Assembly: GCA_016873755.1 (NCBI GenBank)
Contig: VGWB01000006.1
Location: forward strand, 1 to 41,764
From: Ignavibacteria bacterium
Lineage (GTDB): Bacteria > Bacteroidota > Ignavibacteria > UBA10030
Length of the DNA: 41,764 bases
Direction of reading: 5' to 3'
The notes below the pieces were generated by a model that had not been told where the DNA came from, ran no database searches, and saw only the letters and a program-made list of their open reading frames with translations. Below are positions 8,683 through 17,813 of the stretch, piece after piece; the stretch's first letter is position 1, and each line of letters opens with the position of its first letter. Both the position numbers and the translations under genes were made by a program.

Positions 8683-9395
8683 CCCATTGCTTCGTTCAGG
8701 AACCGTACCAGTGGGGTTGCTTCTTTAAAGGTTTCTGCCACATCATTGAGAAACCGTCGCGCGTGGCACTTCGACTCCGGCCATTCAACCCACACGAAGA
8801 ATTGTTTCTGCTTCAGCCATTCTGCCATCCGGTGGTTCTGTTCGAATCCCTGTGGTATGCGCTGTAGCTTGTCCCCCTCGAGCTTCCCAAACCACCTCTT
8901 GAACCGCCTGCTTTCTATGATTGAGAGAAACCGCTCCGGCTGGTCTGCAATGGCTCTGCGGATCCTTTTGATCTGGTCGCTATCCGGCATGTAGATACCC
9001 CCGCCAATGAATACGTTCCCGGGCTCGATGTGAAGGTAGTACCCGGAACCCTCAACTCCTTTTGGCTTTGTGCGCAGGACAATGTGTGCCGCGACATGCG
9101 TCTTGTACGGTGTCTTGTCTTTGCTGAAGCGAATATCTCTGTATACCCGGAACAGGGACCGTTTGGGGTTTACATCAAACTCCGGTGCGAATTGATCAAA
9201 GTGTGGCTTCAGCGCGGCAATGAGAGATTGCATCGGTAGTTTCACGCATGACTCATACTTGTCTCTGTGCTTTTCAAACCATGGACGATTGTTGTTCCGC
9301 TTCAGCCGTTTGAGAAAGGCTATTCCGTCCTTGGGGAACCCATTGAACGGGGGGAAGAAATCGAGATCGGCAACCAAGATTTTCTGTGTGCGCAC
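8679..9395 (-). CDS. DUF2461 (TIGR02453) family protein
   Basis: Cytoplasmic-looking protein of 238 aa. Family landmarks: FNGFPKDGIAFLKRLKRNNN near the start, NRPWFEKHRDKYE, then SLFRVYRDIRFSKDKTPYKT and YYLHIEPGNVFIGGG. Family function is not established. The frame opens with GTG at 9395, 18 bp after the murQ stop, so it is probably cotranscribed with murQ. An in-frame TTG a few codons in is an alternative start, since there is no obvious ribosome binding site. Confidence 0.9.
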   Translation of the reverse strand: MRTQKILVADLDFFPPFNGFPKDGIAFLKRLKRNNNRPWFEKHRDKYESCVKLPMQSLIAALKPHFDQFAPEFDVNPKRSLFRVYRDIRFSKDKTPYKTHVAAHIVLRTKPKGVEGSGYYLHIEPGNVFIGGGIYMPDSDQIKRIRRAIADQPERFLSIIESRRFKRWFGKLEGDKLQRIPQGFEQNHRMAEWLKQKQFFVWVEWPESKCHARRFLNDVAETFKEATPLVRFLNEAMG

Positions 9396-9413
9396 GGTAA
9401 TCAGTCGTCGGAT

Positions 9414-10373
9414 TCAGAGAGCTCGATATTCCCTTCCCTCAATTGCCGCCCGCACAAAGCCGTCGGCACGCTGCAATCGCTGCCGGGCTTCCTCCTTGCT
9501 AACGCCGGCTTTGATCATTACCAGCGCTGTCTTTACGTGCCATCCACTGCGTTCCAAGTAGTCGGTGGCGTCCTCGTAGGTCAACCCTGTGATTGTCATG
9601 ACCACTCGCTTTGCTCGCTCGCGCAGCTTCTGATTTGTCATCTGTAGATCGATCATCATGTTTTCGTACACCTTGCCGAGCCGAATCATCGCGGTTGTTG
9701 TGATCATGTTTAGCACAAGCTTCTGCGCTGTGCCCGATTTCATCCGCGTCGATCCCATGATAACCTCCGGTCCTACCTCCGGGCAGATTGCCATATCGAT
9801 TGCAGCGGCTAGTTCCGCAAATTCCGACGAATACAGCCTGCTCCTCGGATTTGTAGTCACATACAGGGTCTTCGCGCCACGCTCCTTTGCTCTCTTTACA
9901 GCGCCGACGACGTACGGTGTTCTCAGGCTGGCGGCGATGCCGCACACCACATCTTTATCTGAAACAGCTTCCGCATCGATGTCGCGGGCTCCATTCTCCT
10001 CTTTATCCTCTGCTCCCTCCTGCGCTCGAAACATCGCTTTCTCTCCACCCGCAATTTTCCCTTGCACCATCTCATGTGGGGTGCCATATGTCGGCGGACA
10101 CTCAACAGCGTCCAACACGCCGAGTCGCCCGCTCGTTCCGGCACCGGCGTAAATGAGTCTTCCTCCGTTTTTGAAGGCGCGAACAACAACTTCCACCGCC
10201 TTTGTGATATACGCAATTTCGCTCTCGACGGCGAGCGCAACGCGCTTATCCTCGGTGTTGATGATGTACAGGGTTTCCTCAATGGGGCGCGCGTCGATGT
10301 CCATGCTTGCTGGATTGCGCTGCTCCGTGCTGAGGCGCGTAAGCTGCTCAAAGAGCTTCTTCTGATCGGTCAA
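9414..10373 (-). CDS. murQ: N-acetylmuramic acid 6-phosphate etherase
   Basis: Cleaves the lactyl ether of MurNAc-6-phosphate, giving GlcNAc-6-phosphate and D-lactate during recycling of cell-wall sugars. 319 aa against about 300 for the family. Seen: TEQRNPASMDID at the N-terminus, the SIS sugar-phosphate site GRLIYAGAGTSGRLGVLDA, the following ECPPTYG with the catalytic-acid region, and a second SIS motif ending in MKSGTAQKLVLNMITT. The start is TTG: AAGGAG lies 6 nt upstream and the codon overlaps the rsmG stop. It occupies the place where parA/parB often follow rsmG in other bacteria. Confidence 0.96.
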   Translation of the reverse strand: MTDQKKLFEQLTRLSTEQRNPASMDIDARPIEETLYIINTEDKRVALAVESEIAYITKAVEVVVRAFKNGGRLIYAGAGTSGRLGVLDAVECPPTYGTPHEMVQGKIAGGEKAMFRAQEGAEDKEENGARDIDAEAVSDKDVVCGIAASLRTPYVVGAVKRAKERGAKTLYVTTNPRSRLYSSEFAELAAAIDMAICPEVGPEVIMGSTRMKSGTAQKLVLNMITTTAMIRLGKVYENMMIDLQMTNQKLRERAKRVVMTITGLTYEDATDYLERSGWHVKTALVMIKAGVSKEEARQRLQRADGFVRAAIEGREYRAL

Positions 10374-11137
10374 AATGTGCTCCTTTGCTCTTCCTGAGGG
10401 GTGTTTCCAAATTCAATCAGTACGATCTTTTTTTCTCCTTCTTCAAGCTCTGCTGAGCCCTTGAGTGCCAGATCAATGACACGAATAAAAAGATTGCCCG
10501 TTGGGCCGGTCAACGAGCCCAACTCACCCTGAAGATCTCCACCTTTGAGCGCTATCAACGCGGGAGGTTTAACAGCTATCCGCTCCTTCGCGTTGCCCCG
10601 CACTGTTTCTGCCTGCTGCTCCGTTGGCCGGTTTGTTTCTCTCAGCAGGGGCTTTGACCACCGGACAAGGTTACTGAGTCGGCCAACTGCACGTGCAACC
10701 ACGACATCATACCGCTTATGGTGGTCTGGCTTCCTTCCAACATCCTCGGCTCTGCCCCACACAGCTAGTGCTCTTTTGAGGCCGAGATTTTTGATGATAT
10801 CGGCTACAACTTTGATCTTTTTCTGAGCAGAGTCAAGCAGAGTGATAGATATGTCGGGAGCAAGGATCTTCAACGGTATCCCGGGCAGCCCACCCCCGGT
10901 CCCAAGATCAAGCACGCGGGCGTGAGGAGGAAGACTAAGCCTGAAGAGTATTGCTGCAGAGTGTAAGAAGTGGGTGGTCCAGAGATTCTCTTCGTCCTTT
11001 CGCGAGATCAGGTTAATACTCCTGTTCCACTCAAGAAGGATGTCTGCATACTGGCTGAGCTTCCGGATCTGTTCGTCGCTTATCTCAACCCCGTTTTGAC
11101 GACAGACGGTTCTGAACCAACATTTTCTGTCCAGCAT
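10370..11137 (-). CDS. rsmG: 16S rRNA (guanine-N7)-methyltransferase RsmG
   Basis: Methylates G527 of 16S rRNA with S-adenosylmethionine (older name GidB). 255 aa, longer than the usual 210-240. Seen: LLEWNRSINLISRKDEENLW, the SAM-binding loop VLDLGTGGGLPGIPLKI, and VVARAVGRLSNLVRWSKPLL. The extra length includes an insert of about 25 residues (starting NRPTEQQAETVRGN) between the catalytic core and the final ALKGGDLQ segment. A parS-like site lies in the gap to the upstream mnmG, and the stop overlaps the murQ start. Confidence 0.95.
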   Translation of the reverse strand: MLDRKCWFRTVCRQNGVEISDEQIRKLSQYADILLEWNRSINLISRKDEENLWTTHFLHSAAILFRLSLPPHARVLDLGTGGGLPGIPLKILAPDISITLLDSAQKKIKVVADIIKNLGLKRALAVWGRAEDVGRKPDHHKRYDVVVARAVGRLSNLVRWSKPLLRETNRPTEQQAETVRGNAKERIAVKPPALIALKGGDLQGELGSLTGPTGNLFIRVIDLALKGSAELEEGEKKIVLIEFGNTPQEEQRSTF

Positions 11138-11176
11138 GATCTGCTAAGCTGTTGATATATAATCGGTTGGTGCTGT

Positions 11177-11192
11177 TGTTCCACGTGAAACC
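11177..11192 (+). promoter_or_regulatory. parS-like site (mnmG-rsmG gap)
   Basis: TGTTCCACGTGAAACC matches the ParB-binding parS sequence TGTTCCACGTGAAACA at 15 of 16 positions, including the whole central palindromic core. It is intergenic and about 6 kb from the origin, the usual zone for parS. No parA/parB genes are in the window. Confidence 0.8.
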
Positions 11193-11194
11193 GC

Positions 11195-13111
11195 CTACCG
11201 TTTTAGATATACCATCAGCACGGAGATATCGGATGCCGTTATCCCGCTGATCCGGGATGCCTGTCCCATAGACTCGGGCTTCACCTTGCTGAGCTTTTCT
11301 CTGCCTTCGGTTGAAAGTGACCTAATTCTGGAGTAGTCAAAGTCGACCGGTATCCGTTGGTCCTCGAACCTGTCAAACATCTTCACTTGATCAGCTTGCC
11401 TCTGGATATAACCTTCGTACTTCACTTCTATCTCAATTTGCTCCAGGATTTCTCCTCTGAGTTTTTCGTCGCGAAGATTCAAGATCCCGGCAATTGCGGG
11501 TTCCGCACTCAGCGTGTCTATGTTGATCAACTCGGCTAGGGTTGTCGCCGGGCGCTTCAGGAGCTTTGCGAGCTTTTCCTTCTCGTTGACCCGGTCTGAC
11601 GAGATTCTCTCTAGGTACGGATTTACAAGCTCGGGCGGCAGTGCGCGCTCGTTCACCGCTTTCAAGCCTGCAATAATCAACTCTTCCTTCGTGGCGAGTC
11701 TGCTGGCAATATCATCTGGAATGAGGCCGAGAGCGTAACCCTTAGCCATCAAGCGCCTGTCAGCGTTGTCCTGTCGTAAGAGGAGACGGTACTCGGCCCG
11801 AGATGTGAAGATCCTGTACGGTTCGTCTGTGCTCTTATTGACAAGATCGTCCACGAGAACACCTATGTACGCCTCTGATCGTTTCAGCGTGAATGGCTCT
11901 TCTCCCCTCACCTTCCTCGCCGCGTTAATCCCAGCGATCAGACCCTGAGCCGCCGCCTCTTCATACCCAGACGTTCCGTTGATCTGACCCGCGAAAAAGA
12001 GTCCGTCCACAAGTTTCGTTTCCAGGCTCAGCTTTACCTGATGGGGTGGAAAAAAATCATACTCGACTGCGTACCCTGGCCGTAACATCTTCACCCCTTC
12101 CAGGCCCTCAATGGATTTAAGGCCCTCAAGCTGGATTTCCTCTGGGAGACTTGTCGAGAAGCCGTTTACATAGACCACATTTGTGTCGTAGCCTTCGGGC
12201 TCTAAGAAAATCTGATGCCTTTCTTTTTCCTCAAACCTTTGGATTTTGTCTTCAATTGAGGGGCAATAGCGGGGCCCCACGCCCTTGATAATGCCGGTGA
12301 ACAACGGAGAGCGATCGAAGCCCTTCCTGAGAATTGCGTGAGTTTCTCGATTCGTATGTGTGAGGTACATCGGAATTAGCCTATTGTCAATTTCTGTTGT
12401 CGAAAATGAAAATGGCTTCGGCGGCTCATCGCTGTGCTGCTCCTCAAGTCTATGGAAATCGATACTTCTCCCGTCAATCCTAGGCGGCGTTCCTGTCTTA
12501 AGCCGTCCGCATACGAAGCCTAGTCGCTCTAGCCCTTGGGTCAATCCTCCCGCTGCCGGCTCACCAAACCGCCCACCCTGCATTTTCTTCAACCCCGTAT
12601 GCATCAGGCCTCGAAGGAACGTTCCAGCACTCAAGATCGCAGACTTGCAGTGGATCATCATGCCTCTTGCCGTAGCAACCCCGACCACAAGCTTTTGCCC
12701 ACGCTGGTTGGTCTCCTCCACCGCAATATCCACTACCGAATCCTCCAGGACGGTGACCCCCGCTTGCATCTCAACCCGCTTTCTTGCTTCCCGTGAATAC
12801 CACTCGCGGTCATTCTGGCATCGAGGTGACCAGACAGCCGGTCCTTTTGACTTGTTCAGCAGCCGGAACTGAATGCCTGTTGAATCCGCAATCTTCGCCA
12901 TTTCGCCACCGAGCGCGTCAATCTCCCGCACCAAATGCCCTTTCGCGGTGCCCCCTATTGCTGGATTGCACGACATTCTGCCGATCGCCCTCTTGTCCAT
13001 TGTGACCATCAGGACGTTGCAGCCGATCCGCGCAGCAGCGAGTGCGGCCTCGATGCCGGCATGGCCCCCGCCAACAACTACAACATCATAGTATTCCTTC
13101 ACGTCCACCAT
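11195..13111 (-). CDS. mnmG: tRNA uridine-5-carboxymethylaminomethyl modification enzyme MnmG
   Basis: FAD-dependent partner of MnmE that modifies wobble uridine 34 in several tRNAs (older name GidA). 638 aa, near the usual 620-630. Seen: FAD-binding [20 protein letters not shown] near the start, [47 protein letters not shown] and the C-terminal helical domain with [17 protein letters not shown]. It lies 50 bp after mnmE on the same strand. A parS-like site sits in each flanking gap. Confidence 0.98.
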   Translation of the reverse strand: MVDVKEYYDVVVVGGGHAGIEAALAAARIGCNVLMVTMDKRAIGRMSCNPAIGGTAKGHLVREIDALGGEMAKIADSTGIQFRLLNKSKGPAVWSPRCQNDREWYSREARKRVEMQAGVTVLEDSVVDIAVEETNQRGQKLVVGVATARGMMIHCKSAILSAGTFLRGLMHTGLKKMQGGRFGEPAAGGLTQGLERLGFVCGRLKTGTPPRIDGRSIDFHRLEEQHSDEPPKPFSFSTTEIDNRLIPMYLTHTNRETHAILRKGFDRSPLFTGIIKGVGPRYCPSIEDKIQRFEEKERHQIFLEPEGYDTNVVYVNGFSTSLPEEIQLEGLKSIEGLEGVKMLRPGYAVEYDFFPPHQVKLSLETKLVDGLFFAGQINGTSGYEEAAAQGLIAGINAARKVRGEEPFTLKRSEAYIGVLVDDLVNKSTDEPYRIFTSRAEYRLLLRQDNADRRLMAKGYALGLIPDDIASRLATKEELIIAGLKAVNERALPPELVNPYLERISSDRVNEKEKLAKLLKRPATTLAELINIDTLSAEPAIAGILNLRDEKLRGEILEQIEIEVKYEGYIQRQADQVKMFDRFEDQRIPVDFDYSRIRSLSTEGREKLSKVKPESMGQASRISGITASDISVLMVYLKR

Positions 13112-13135
13112 CTATTTCAAGCCCGCTGGGGTGAG

Positions 13136-13151
13136 TGTTTCACGTGGAACG
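13136..13151 (-). promoter_or_regulatory. parS-like site (mnmE-mnmG gap)
   Basis: Read on the minus strand, CGTTCCACGTGAAACA differs from TGTTCCACGTGAAACA only at its first base. It shares the 14-base core with the site at 11177-11192 but is in the opposite orientation. It is intergenic. Confidence 0.8.
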
Positions 13152-13161
13152 CCTCGCGAGT

Positions 13162-14580
13162 CTATTTCCCCACACAAAATCGTGAAAATATTGAGTCTAG
13201 GATGTCATCCGTTGTAACCACACCGGTTATTGTTCCCAAAGCATCCAGAGCGGCCCTGAGGTCGAGGACTATGAATTCTCCGCTCTCTTTCGCAGCAAGA
13301 GATTGCAGAGAAAGCTCAAGGCTCTCCTTGGCGTTGAGTAGAGTTGCGTAATGCCTTGAATTTGTGATGGTTACGCATCCTTCCGATGAGATGTGCTTCC
13401 CTTTCAAGACCGTATCAACAATCGCATCCTTCAGTTCACCAAGCCCTTCTCCCGTCTTTGCTGAGATATTCACCGTCCGAAGTCCCTTTGTCAACGATCC
13501 TGCCGCTGATAGACCTGCTTCGTCTGCCCTCTTCAGATCAATCTTGTTGATCGCCGCTATACAGGTTTCTCGGCTCATTTTGTGATCGTTGATAAGCCTT
13601 CCGATATGGGTACCTTCCCGCTCCGTGATCCCCTGCGAGCAGTCAAGCACAAGTATCACTAGGTCACAATTTGAAAGTTGCTCTTCGGTCCTCCGAACTC
13701 CCTCTATTTCCACAAGATCGGTCGTCTCCCGGAGGCCCGCCGTATCCGTCACAGTGAATAACAGACCCCCGATCGTAAGCGATTCCTCAATCGTGTCCCT
13801 TGTCGTCCCCGCAATATCTGTTACGATTGCCCGGTCATGGCTCAGAAGAGCGTTCAGTAGGCTTGATTTCCCGACATTGGGTGCACCCGCAATTACGACC
13901 CTTACACCGTCGCGGTAGACTCTCCCAATCTGATACGATGATATGAGCTCATCGATCTGTCCTACGATCTCGTTGACCTGGCCTACCAGCGCTGACTTGT
14001 CGGCGAACTCGTAACCCTCGTCCACGAAATCCAGTTCTAGCTCGAGCAGGCCGATCGCGTCGGTTAGGCGATCGCGGATGGCGTTGATCTTCTCGGAGAG
14101 ATCTCCACGCAGTTGACATAGTGATGCTCGGTGGGCCTTCTCTGAGCGCGCATAGATAAGGTCGGCAACTGCCTCGGCCTGTGTGAGATCCATTCGGCCG
14201 TTGAGAAATGCTCGTTTGGTAAACTCCCCTGGCTCTGCGGGCCGGGCACCATACGCAATTGTCGCCTCCAACACCTCTCTTGTCACCAACATCCCGCCGT
14301 GACAACTAACCTCAACGACATCCTCGCCGGTGTAGGAGTGTGGCCCTTTGAAGAGCAGTACAACAACGTCATCGATAGGGGTTCCAGCTGCGTTTAGGAA
14401 TGTCCCAAAATGAGCCGTTTGTGATGGAACTAAGGCAAGGTCGGCCCTCCCACGGAATCCACGCGCTGCAATCTCAATCGCGCTCGGTCCGCTGACTCGG
14501 ATAACAGAAATACCCCCTCCTCCAAGCGGCGTGCTTATCGCGCTGATTGTATCGCTTTCGATCACCAATGCCACCGACAT
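13162..14580 (-). CDS. mnmE: tRNA modification GTPase MnmE
   Basis: GTPase that works with MnmG on wobble uridine 34; 472 aa. Seen: the N-terminal formyl-tetrahydrofolate domain beginning DTISAISTPLGGGGISVIR, a helical domain, and an inserted G domain with G1 GAPNVGKSSLLNAL, the switch DIAGTTRDT, DTAGLRET and NKID. It ends in the diagnostic FCVGK, whose Cys is the family C-terminal residue. The ATG at 14580 matches the family start. The frame stays open 54 nt further up, but that stretch contains the promoter candidate at 14606-14634. It probably heads the mnmE-mnmG-rsmG-murQ unit. Confidence 0.97.
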   Translation of the reverse strand: MSVALVIESDTISAISTPLGGGGISVIRVSGPSAIEIAARGFRGRADLALVPSQTAHFGTFLNAAGTPIDDVVVLLFKGPHSYTGEDVVEVSCHGGMLVTREVLEATIAYGARPAEPGEFTKRAFLNGRMDLTQAEAVADLIYARSEKAHRASLCQLRGDLSEKINAIRDRLTDAIGLLELELDFVDEGYEFADKSALVGQVNEIVGQIDELISSYQIGRVYRDGVRVVIAGAPNVGKSSLLNALLSHDRAIVTDIAGTTRDTIEESLTIGGLLFTVTDTAGLRETTDLVEIEGVRRTEEQLSNCDLVILVLDCSQGITEREGTHIGRLINDHKMSRETCIAAINKIDLKRADEAGLSAAGSLTKGLRTVNISAKTGEGLGELKDAIVDTVLKGKHISSEGCVTITNSRHYATLLNAKESLELSLQSLAAKESGEFIVLDLRAALDALGTITGVVTTDDILDSIFSRFCVGK

Positions 14581-14605
14581 ATCCCTTCTTGGTTGCCCGG
14601 CGCAA

Positions 14606-14634
14606 AATGTACGAAAACGCAGGACGATTTTCAA
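14606..14634 (-). promoter_or_regulatory. Candidate mnmE promoter
   Basis: TTGAAA (14629-14634) and TACATT (14606-14611) on the minus strand are separated by 17 bp. The expected start is near 14599, about 19 nt before the mnmE ATG and directly after the yidC terminator. Confidence 0.55.
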
Positions 14635-14651
14635 ACCGCTGCCTCCAAACG

Positions 14652-14678
14652 AAAAACCCCGTCCTTTCGAGACAGGGG
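14652..14678 (-). terminator. Rho-independent terminator after yidC
   Basis: On the minus strand CCCC-T-GTC pairs with GACGGGG (one bulged T) around a 7-nt loop and is followed directly by TTTTT. It lies 33 nt after the yidC stop and ends the rpmH-to-yidC transcript before the mnmE promoter. Confidence 0.75.
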
Positions 14679-14710
14679 CAAGCTTTGGGGCTTCGATTGA
14701 CTTCCTTTTG

Positions 14711-16501
14711 CTATTTTTTCAGCCTGGGAAGGTCCTTGGTGATCTTTCCGAATATTCCCCCGCGTCGTCTCTTCTTCGGGTCTACTTTTCGGAGTGGCTC
14801 TTCATCCGCTTGACGGTTAACGATGATCTGTTGACCGATGGAAAGGAGGTTAAAAACGAAGTAGTACAGGTTCAAGCCTGAAGGGAAACCGTTGAAGAGA
14901 AGCGTCATCAAGATTGGCATCAACCAGACCATTGCTTTCTGCCGTGGATCCTTCACGGTCATCTTCTGTTGAATGAACATGGTAATGCCCATCAACAATG
15001 CCAGTCCACTTACATCCTTAACGCCGAAGAGCGGGATTTCAAACGGTAGACTCACGATCCTGTCTGGAATTGAGAGATCCGTGATCCACCAGACAAAGCC
15101 TGCTTGTCGCAGCTCAATTGCTGCGCGAAACACGTTATACAGCGCGATCAAAATCGGCAGCTGGAGCAAGATTGGGAAGCATCCGCCTGCCGGATTGACC
15201 CCGTATTCTTTGTACAGATTAAGGATCTGCTGGTTCATCTTCTGCGGATCGTCCTTGTACTTCTCTCGGATCTCGTTCATCATCGGCTGCAACGCCTGCA
15301 TCCTCTTCATCGACCGCATGCTGCTCTTGCTTAATGGATGCAGAGCAATTTTGATGATGATCGAGAAGAGGATAATAACCACTCCCCAGTTGGGCACGAC
15401 ATAATGCAGAGCGCTCATCAGTGGGAGCATGATGTACTCTGATATCGGCCGGATCAACCAGGCCCAACCGAGGCTAACAATTTGCTCAAGGTCAATCTCA
15501 TAGGATTTCAGAAGGTCGTAGTCAACCGGGCCAAGATACACCCTTATCGTCGCCGCCTCCTCTACCCCACCCTTAAATGGCATCTTTATGGCAATGTTGT
15601 ACGACTCTATGGCTCCCCTGTCGGGCGCCTGCTGCCGAGCCCCCTCTAGGTAAGCACCCTCGCTTGATCCCTTGCTTGGTATCAGAGCCAGCGCGAAGTA
15701 CTTGGTTCGCATCGCAACCCAGTCCACCGTGCCCGAAAGGACCTTCTCGGGTCGTTCATCAAGATTTGGCGCGTCAATTTCCGTCAACTCCTTTCCCGCG
15801 TACGCATACGCAGCTGCAAAACCTGACTCGTCGATGCTGTTTTCCTCCGCGTACCGAAGCCCGCTTTCCCACACGACCTGGTATTCAAAGTTCGCGATGA
15901 CATCAGCTACCCGGTTGAACTTAAGCTCAGCCTCAAGGTCGTATTCACCGTTCTTGAACTTTAACCGCTTCACAATCCGACCGCCGGTTGTTGTCGGCAG
16001 AAGAAGGTCGATGCTGAATTCGTCATCTCCACTGAGCGTGACCGTCTGCGACCCGAAATGTTGCAGGTCAAAGTATAGGTCACGCGTATTGATGAGGCGG
16101 CCATCCGTCGTTGTAAATAAAAGACTAAAATCTCCTTTTTTCTCGTAGTTGACCAGTTGCAGTGGATGGCCATTCCATGTCATGTACTTCTTCAGCACCC
16201 ATTCTTTGACCATGCCACCGCGCGTCGTAATCTCCGCCCGGTAGAGGTCCGTCTCAATCGTTACGATCCTCTCTGGTCCGGTCTCCCGCCCAGCGAAGAA
16301 TTTCCCAAGGGGCTCAATGCGCGTAACTCTTTCTTGTAACTCCGGCGTCTGCCTGCGTTGTAGTGTATCCTTGGCTTGCGTCTGAACTTGGGCGTCCTGT
16401 GCTGGTGCCTCTTGCCTGCTAGCCGGTGGTGCATTCAACCACAACCAGACAACAAGAACGACGAAAATAAGAACGTAGCCGAGAATGGCCTGGCGGTCCA
16501 T
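14711..16501 (-). CDS. yidC: Membrane protein insertase YidC
   Basis: Inner-membrane insertase acting alone or with SecYEG; 596 aa, the long Gram-negative type. Seen: an N-terminal transmembrane anchor (residues 1-25), a large periplasmic domain to about residue 350, then the conserved 60KD_IMP core with WGVVIILFSIIIKIALHPL, MQALQPMMNEIREKYKDD and NPAGGCFPILLQLPILIALY. The last residues are strongly basic (PKKRRRGG...PRLKK), as expected for the ribosome-facing tail. It lies 34 bp after yidD and is followed by a terminator. Confidence 0.98.
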   Translation of the reverse strand: MDRQAILGYVLIFVVLVVWLWLNAPPASRQEAPAQDAQVQTQAKDTLQRRQTPELQERVTRIEPLGKFFAGRETGPERIVTIETDLYRAEITTRGGMVKEWVLKKYMTWNGHPLQLVNYEKKGDFSLLFTTTDGRLINTRDLYFDLQHFGSQTVTLSGDDEFSIDLLLPTTTGGRIVKRLKFKNGEYDLEAELKFNRVADVIANFEYQVVWESGLRYAEENSIDESGFAAAYAYAGKELTEIDAPNLDERPEKVLSGTVDWVAMRTKYFALALIPSKGSSEGAYLEGARQQAPDRGAIESYNIAIKMPFKGGVEEAATIRVYLGPVDYDLLKSYEIDLEQIVSLGWAWLIRPISEYIMLPLMSALHYVVPNWGVVIILFSIIIKIALHPLSKSSMRSMKRMQALQPMMNEIREKYKDDPQKMNQQILNLYKEYGVNPAGGCFPILLQLPILIALYNVFRAAIELRQAGFVWWITDLSIPDRIVSLPFEIPLFGVKDVSGLALLMGITMFIQQKMTVKDPRQKAMVWLMPILMTLLFNGFPSGLNLYYFVFNLLSIGQQIIVNRQADEEPLRKVDPKKRRRGGIFGKITKDLPRLKK

Positions 16502-16536
16502 GGAATCCTTTGAAGCACGCTTGAAGTAATTAAACG

Positions 16537-16752
16537 CTACGGTACCGGGTCGTACACATCATGCTTGTGAAATGGGTGACACCTTAGAACCCTTCGCACG
16601 GAAAGGAAGATTCCCCGCATCGCTCCATGTTTTTCCACGGCCTCGGCTGCGTAATCTGAACACGATGGCACAAAACGGCAGTGGTTGAATGGAAGAGCCG
16701 GTGAAATCAGCGTCTGATAGAAACGCGCTATGAAAAGCAGCACTAACCTCAT
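16537..16752 (-). CDS. yidD: Membrane protein insertion efficiency factor YidD
   Basis: Small membrane-associated protein of 71 aa that helps insertion through YidC. Seen: FYQTLISPALP, CRFVPSCSDYAAEAVEKHG with the conserved Cys pair, and RRVLRCHPFHKHDVYDPVP at the end, all hallmarks of the family. Its start overlaps the rnpA stop by 4 nt, the usual arrangement, and yidC follows on the same strand. Confidence 0.97.
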   Translation of the reverse strand: MRLVLLFIARFYQTLISPALPFNHCRFVPSCSDYAAEAVEKHGAMRGIFLSVRRVLRCHPFHKHDVYDPVP

Positions 16753-17171
16753 TGGCGGCCAGCCACCCGTCGGTAGAGCTCCTCTAAGAGATGGGCAATT
16801 GCTCGCTCAATTGATTCGTGGGTCTGCTCTGCTTTCGTTTGTCCAGCACCCGGAATATACATGAATACAAGATCTATCGATCCTCGGGGATCCGCTCTTC
16901 GCCTTGCGAGAAAATGATTCCTGTTCAACCGGTAGGCTTCCCTCATGAGGCGACGCAGCCGATTTCTTTTGGTTGCTTTCCGGACGGCTCGGCTTACCCC
17001 AAACCCAGCCCTCAAATCTGCGGGTTCTCCTAAGTTCACCAGAAAGTAACATCGAATACTACCTGATCTGAGGCATTCTCCACTCGAAAGAACAGTAGAA
17101 AATGAACGAAAACCCCTTAGAATTTCATCTTTTTTCAAAGTCAACCGCAACGCTTCCCCCGCCCGGCTCAT
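16749..17171 (-). CDS. rnpA: Ribonuclease P protein component
   Basis: Protein subunit of RNase P, which trims the 5' ends of pre-tRNAs; about 140 aa. Seen: LTLKKDEILRG near the start, GFGVSRAVRKATKRNRLRR containing the RNR motif that contacts RNA, then LMREAYRLNR. I chose the ATG at 17171, 4 nt after the rpmH stop; a GTG at 17189 overlapping rpmH would add six residues. It lies between rpmH and yidD, as in most bacteria. Confidence 0.95.
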   Translation of the reverse strand: MSRAGEALRLTLKKDEILRGFRSFSTVLSSGECLRSGSIRCYFLVNLGEPADLRAGFGVSRAVRKATKRNRLRRLMREAYRLNRNHFLARRRADPRGSIDLVFMYIPGAGQTKAEQTHESIERAIAHLLEELYRRVAGRQ

Positions 17172-17175
17172 TACC

Positions 17176-17322
17176 CTATTTTTCGTCACTTACGGTAAGG
17201 TGATGTCGACCCCTGCCACGACGGCGCGCCAGCACCTTCCGGCCGCTCCGACTGGCCATTCGAGCCCTGAAGCCATGTTTATTCCGCCGCTTCCGCAAAT
17301 GAGGCTGAAACGTTCGTTTCAT
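17176..17322 (-). CDS. rpmH: 50S ribosomal protein L34
   Basis: Large-subunit ribosomal protein of 48 aa, read directly from the minus strand. It begins [18 protein letters not shown], continues with [20 protein letters not shown] and ends in a short tail, so the whole family signature is present. Normal length is 44-50. It is the first gene of the minus-strand unit leading away from the origin and is followed by rnpA after a few bases. A well-placed promoter lies at 17359-17387. Confidence 0.97.
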   Translation of the reverse strand: MKRTFQPHLRKRRNKHGFRARMASRSGRKVLARRRGRGRHHLTVSDEK

Positions 17323-17358
17323 TACTGCTCTCCCGGTCCCTTTTGTGAGAATCTATTC

Positions 17359-17387
17359 AATGTACAAAGAAATCTTCCTGTTTCCAA
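17359..17387 (-). promoter_or_regulatory. Candidate rpmH promoter
   Basis: TTGGAA (17382-17387) and TACATT (17359-17364) on the minus strand are 17 bp apart. The expected start is near 17352, about 30 nt before the rpmH ATG. Confidence 0.55.
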
Positions 17388-17587
17388 GGATCACCCACCC
17401 CTTGACAACCATTAGCGTTTCTCTCCCAGATACCCCCTTCAACGCGCTACCCCTCTCCATCCATTATGCAAACAGATCTTCACCCCTTCAACCCACATCC
17501 AATTTTGTAATTTTTCTTCTTGCATCCAGCCGCTCCCAGTGTTATACTCATGGCCCTTCAAGCGGGCCGCTCTGTGTGTTTACATCT

Positions 17588-17596
17588 TGTGGATAA
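17588..17596 (-). promoter_or_regulatory. DnaA box (perfect)
   Basis: Reads TTATCCACA on the minus strand, identical to the E. coli consensus high-affinity box, about 240 bp upstream of dnaA. Confidence 0.8.
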
Positions 17597-17730
17597 CTTT
17601 GCGATACTCCGCTGATGTACTCGCAGCCGCATTTGCAACACTTTTTCGTTTCTCAACCTCAATGTTAATAACTCTGTTACTAAGTGTGTGACCTGCTCAT
17701 TTTTCTGGGGCTTATAGCGTTCATGTCATG

Positions 17731-17758
17731 TTGACAAGTCTCTGTCTTCCATTAATGC
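17731..17758 (+). promoter_or_regulatory. Candidate dnaA promoter
   Basis: TTGACA (17731-17736) is a perfect -35 hexamer. TAATGC follows after 16 bp as a weak -10. The start would fall about 70 nt before the dnaA ATG, upstream of the DnaA box at 17805. Confidence 0.4.
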
Positions 17759-17804
17759 CGTGTAATTTGGTGCTTCCACATTGTTACTTTTTGTGTGAAG
17801 TATT

Positions 17805-17813
17805 TGTTGATAA
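17805..17813 (-). promoter_or_regulatory. DnaA-box variant near the dnaA start
   Basis: TTATCAACA on the minus strand differs from consensus at one base and is identical to the box at 19634-19642. It lies 21 nt before the dnaA ATG, a good position for autoregulation of dnaA. Confidence 0.6.

Noticed and set aside
14581-14634. Eighteen extra N-terminal residues for MnmE
   Set aside because: The added stretch contains the promoter candidate and does not fit the family N-terminus, which begins at the ATG at 14580.
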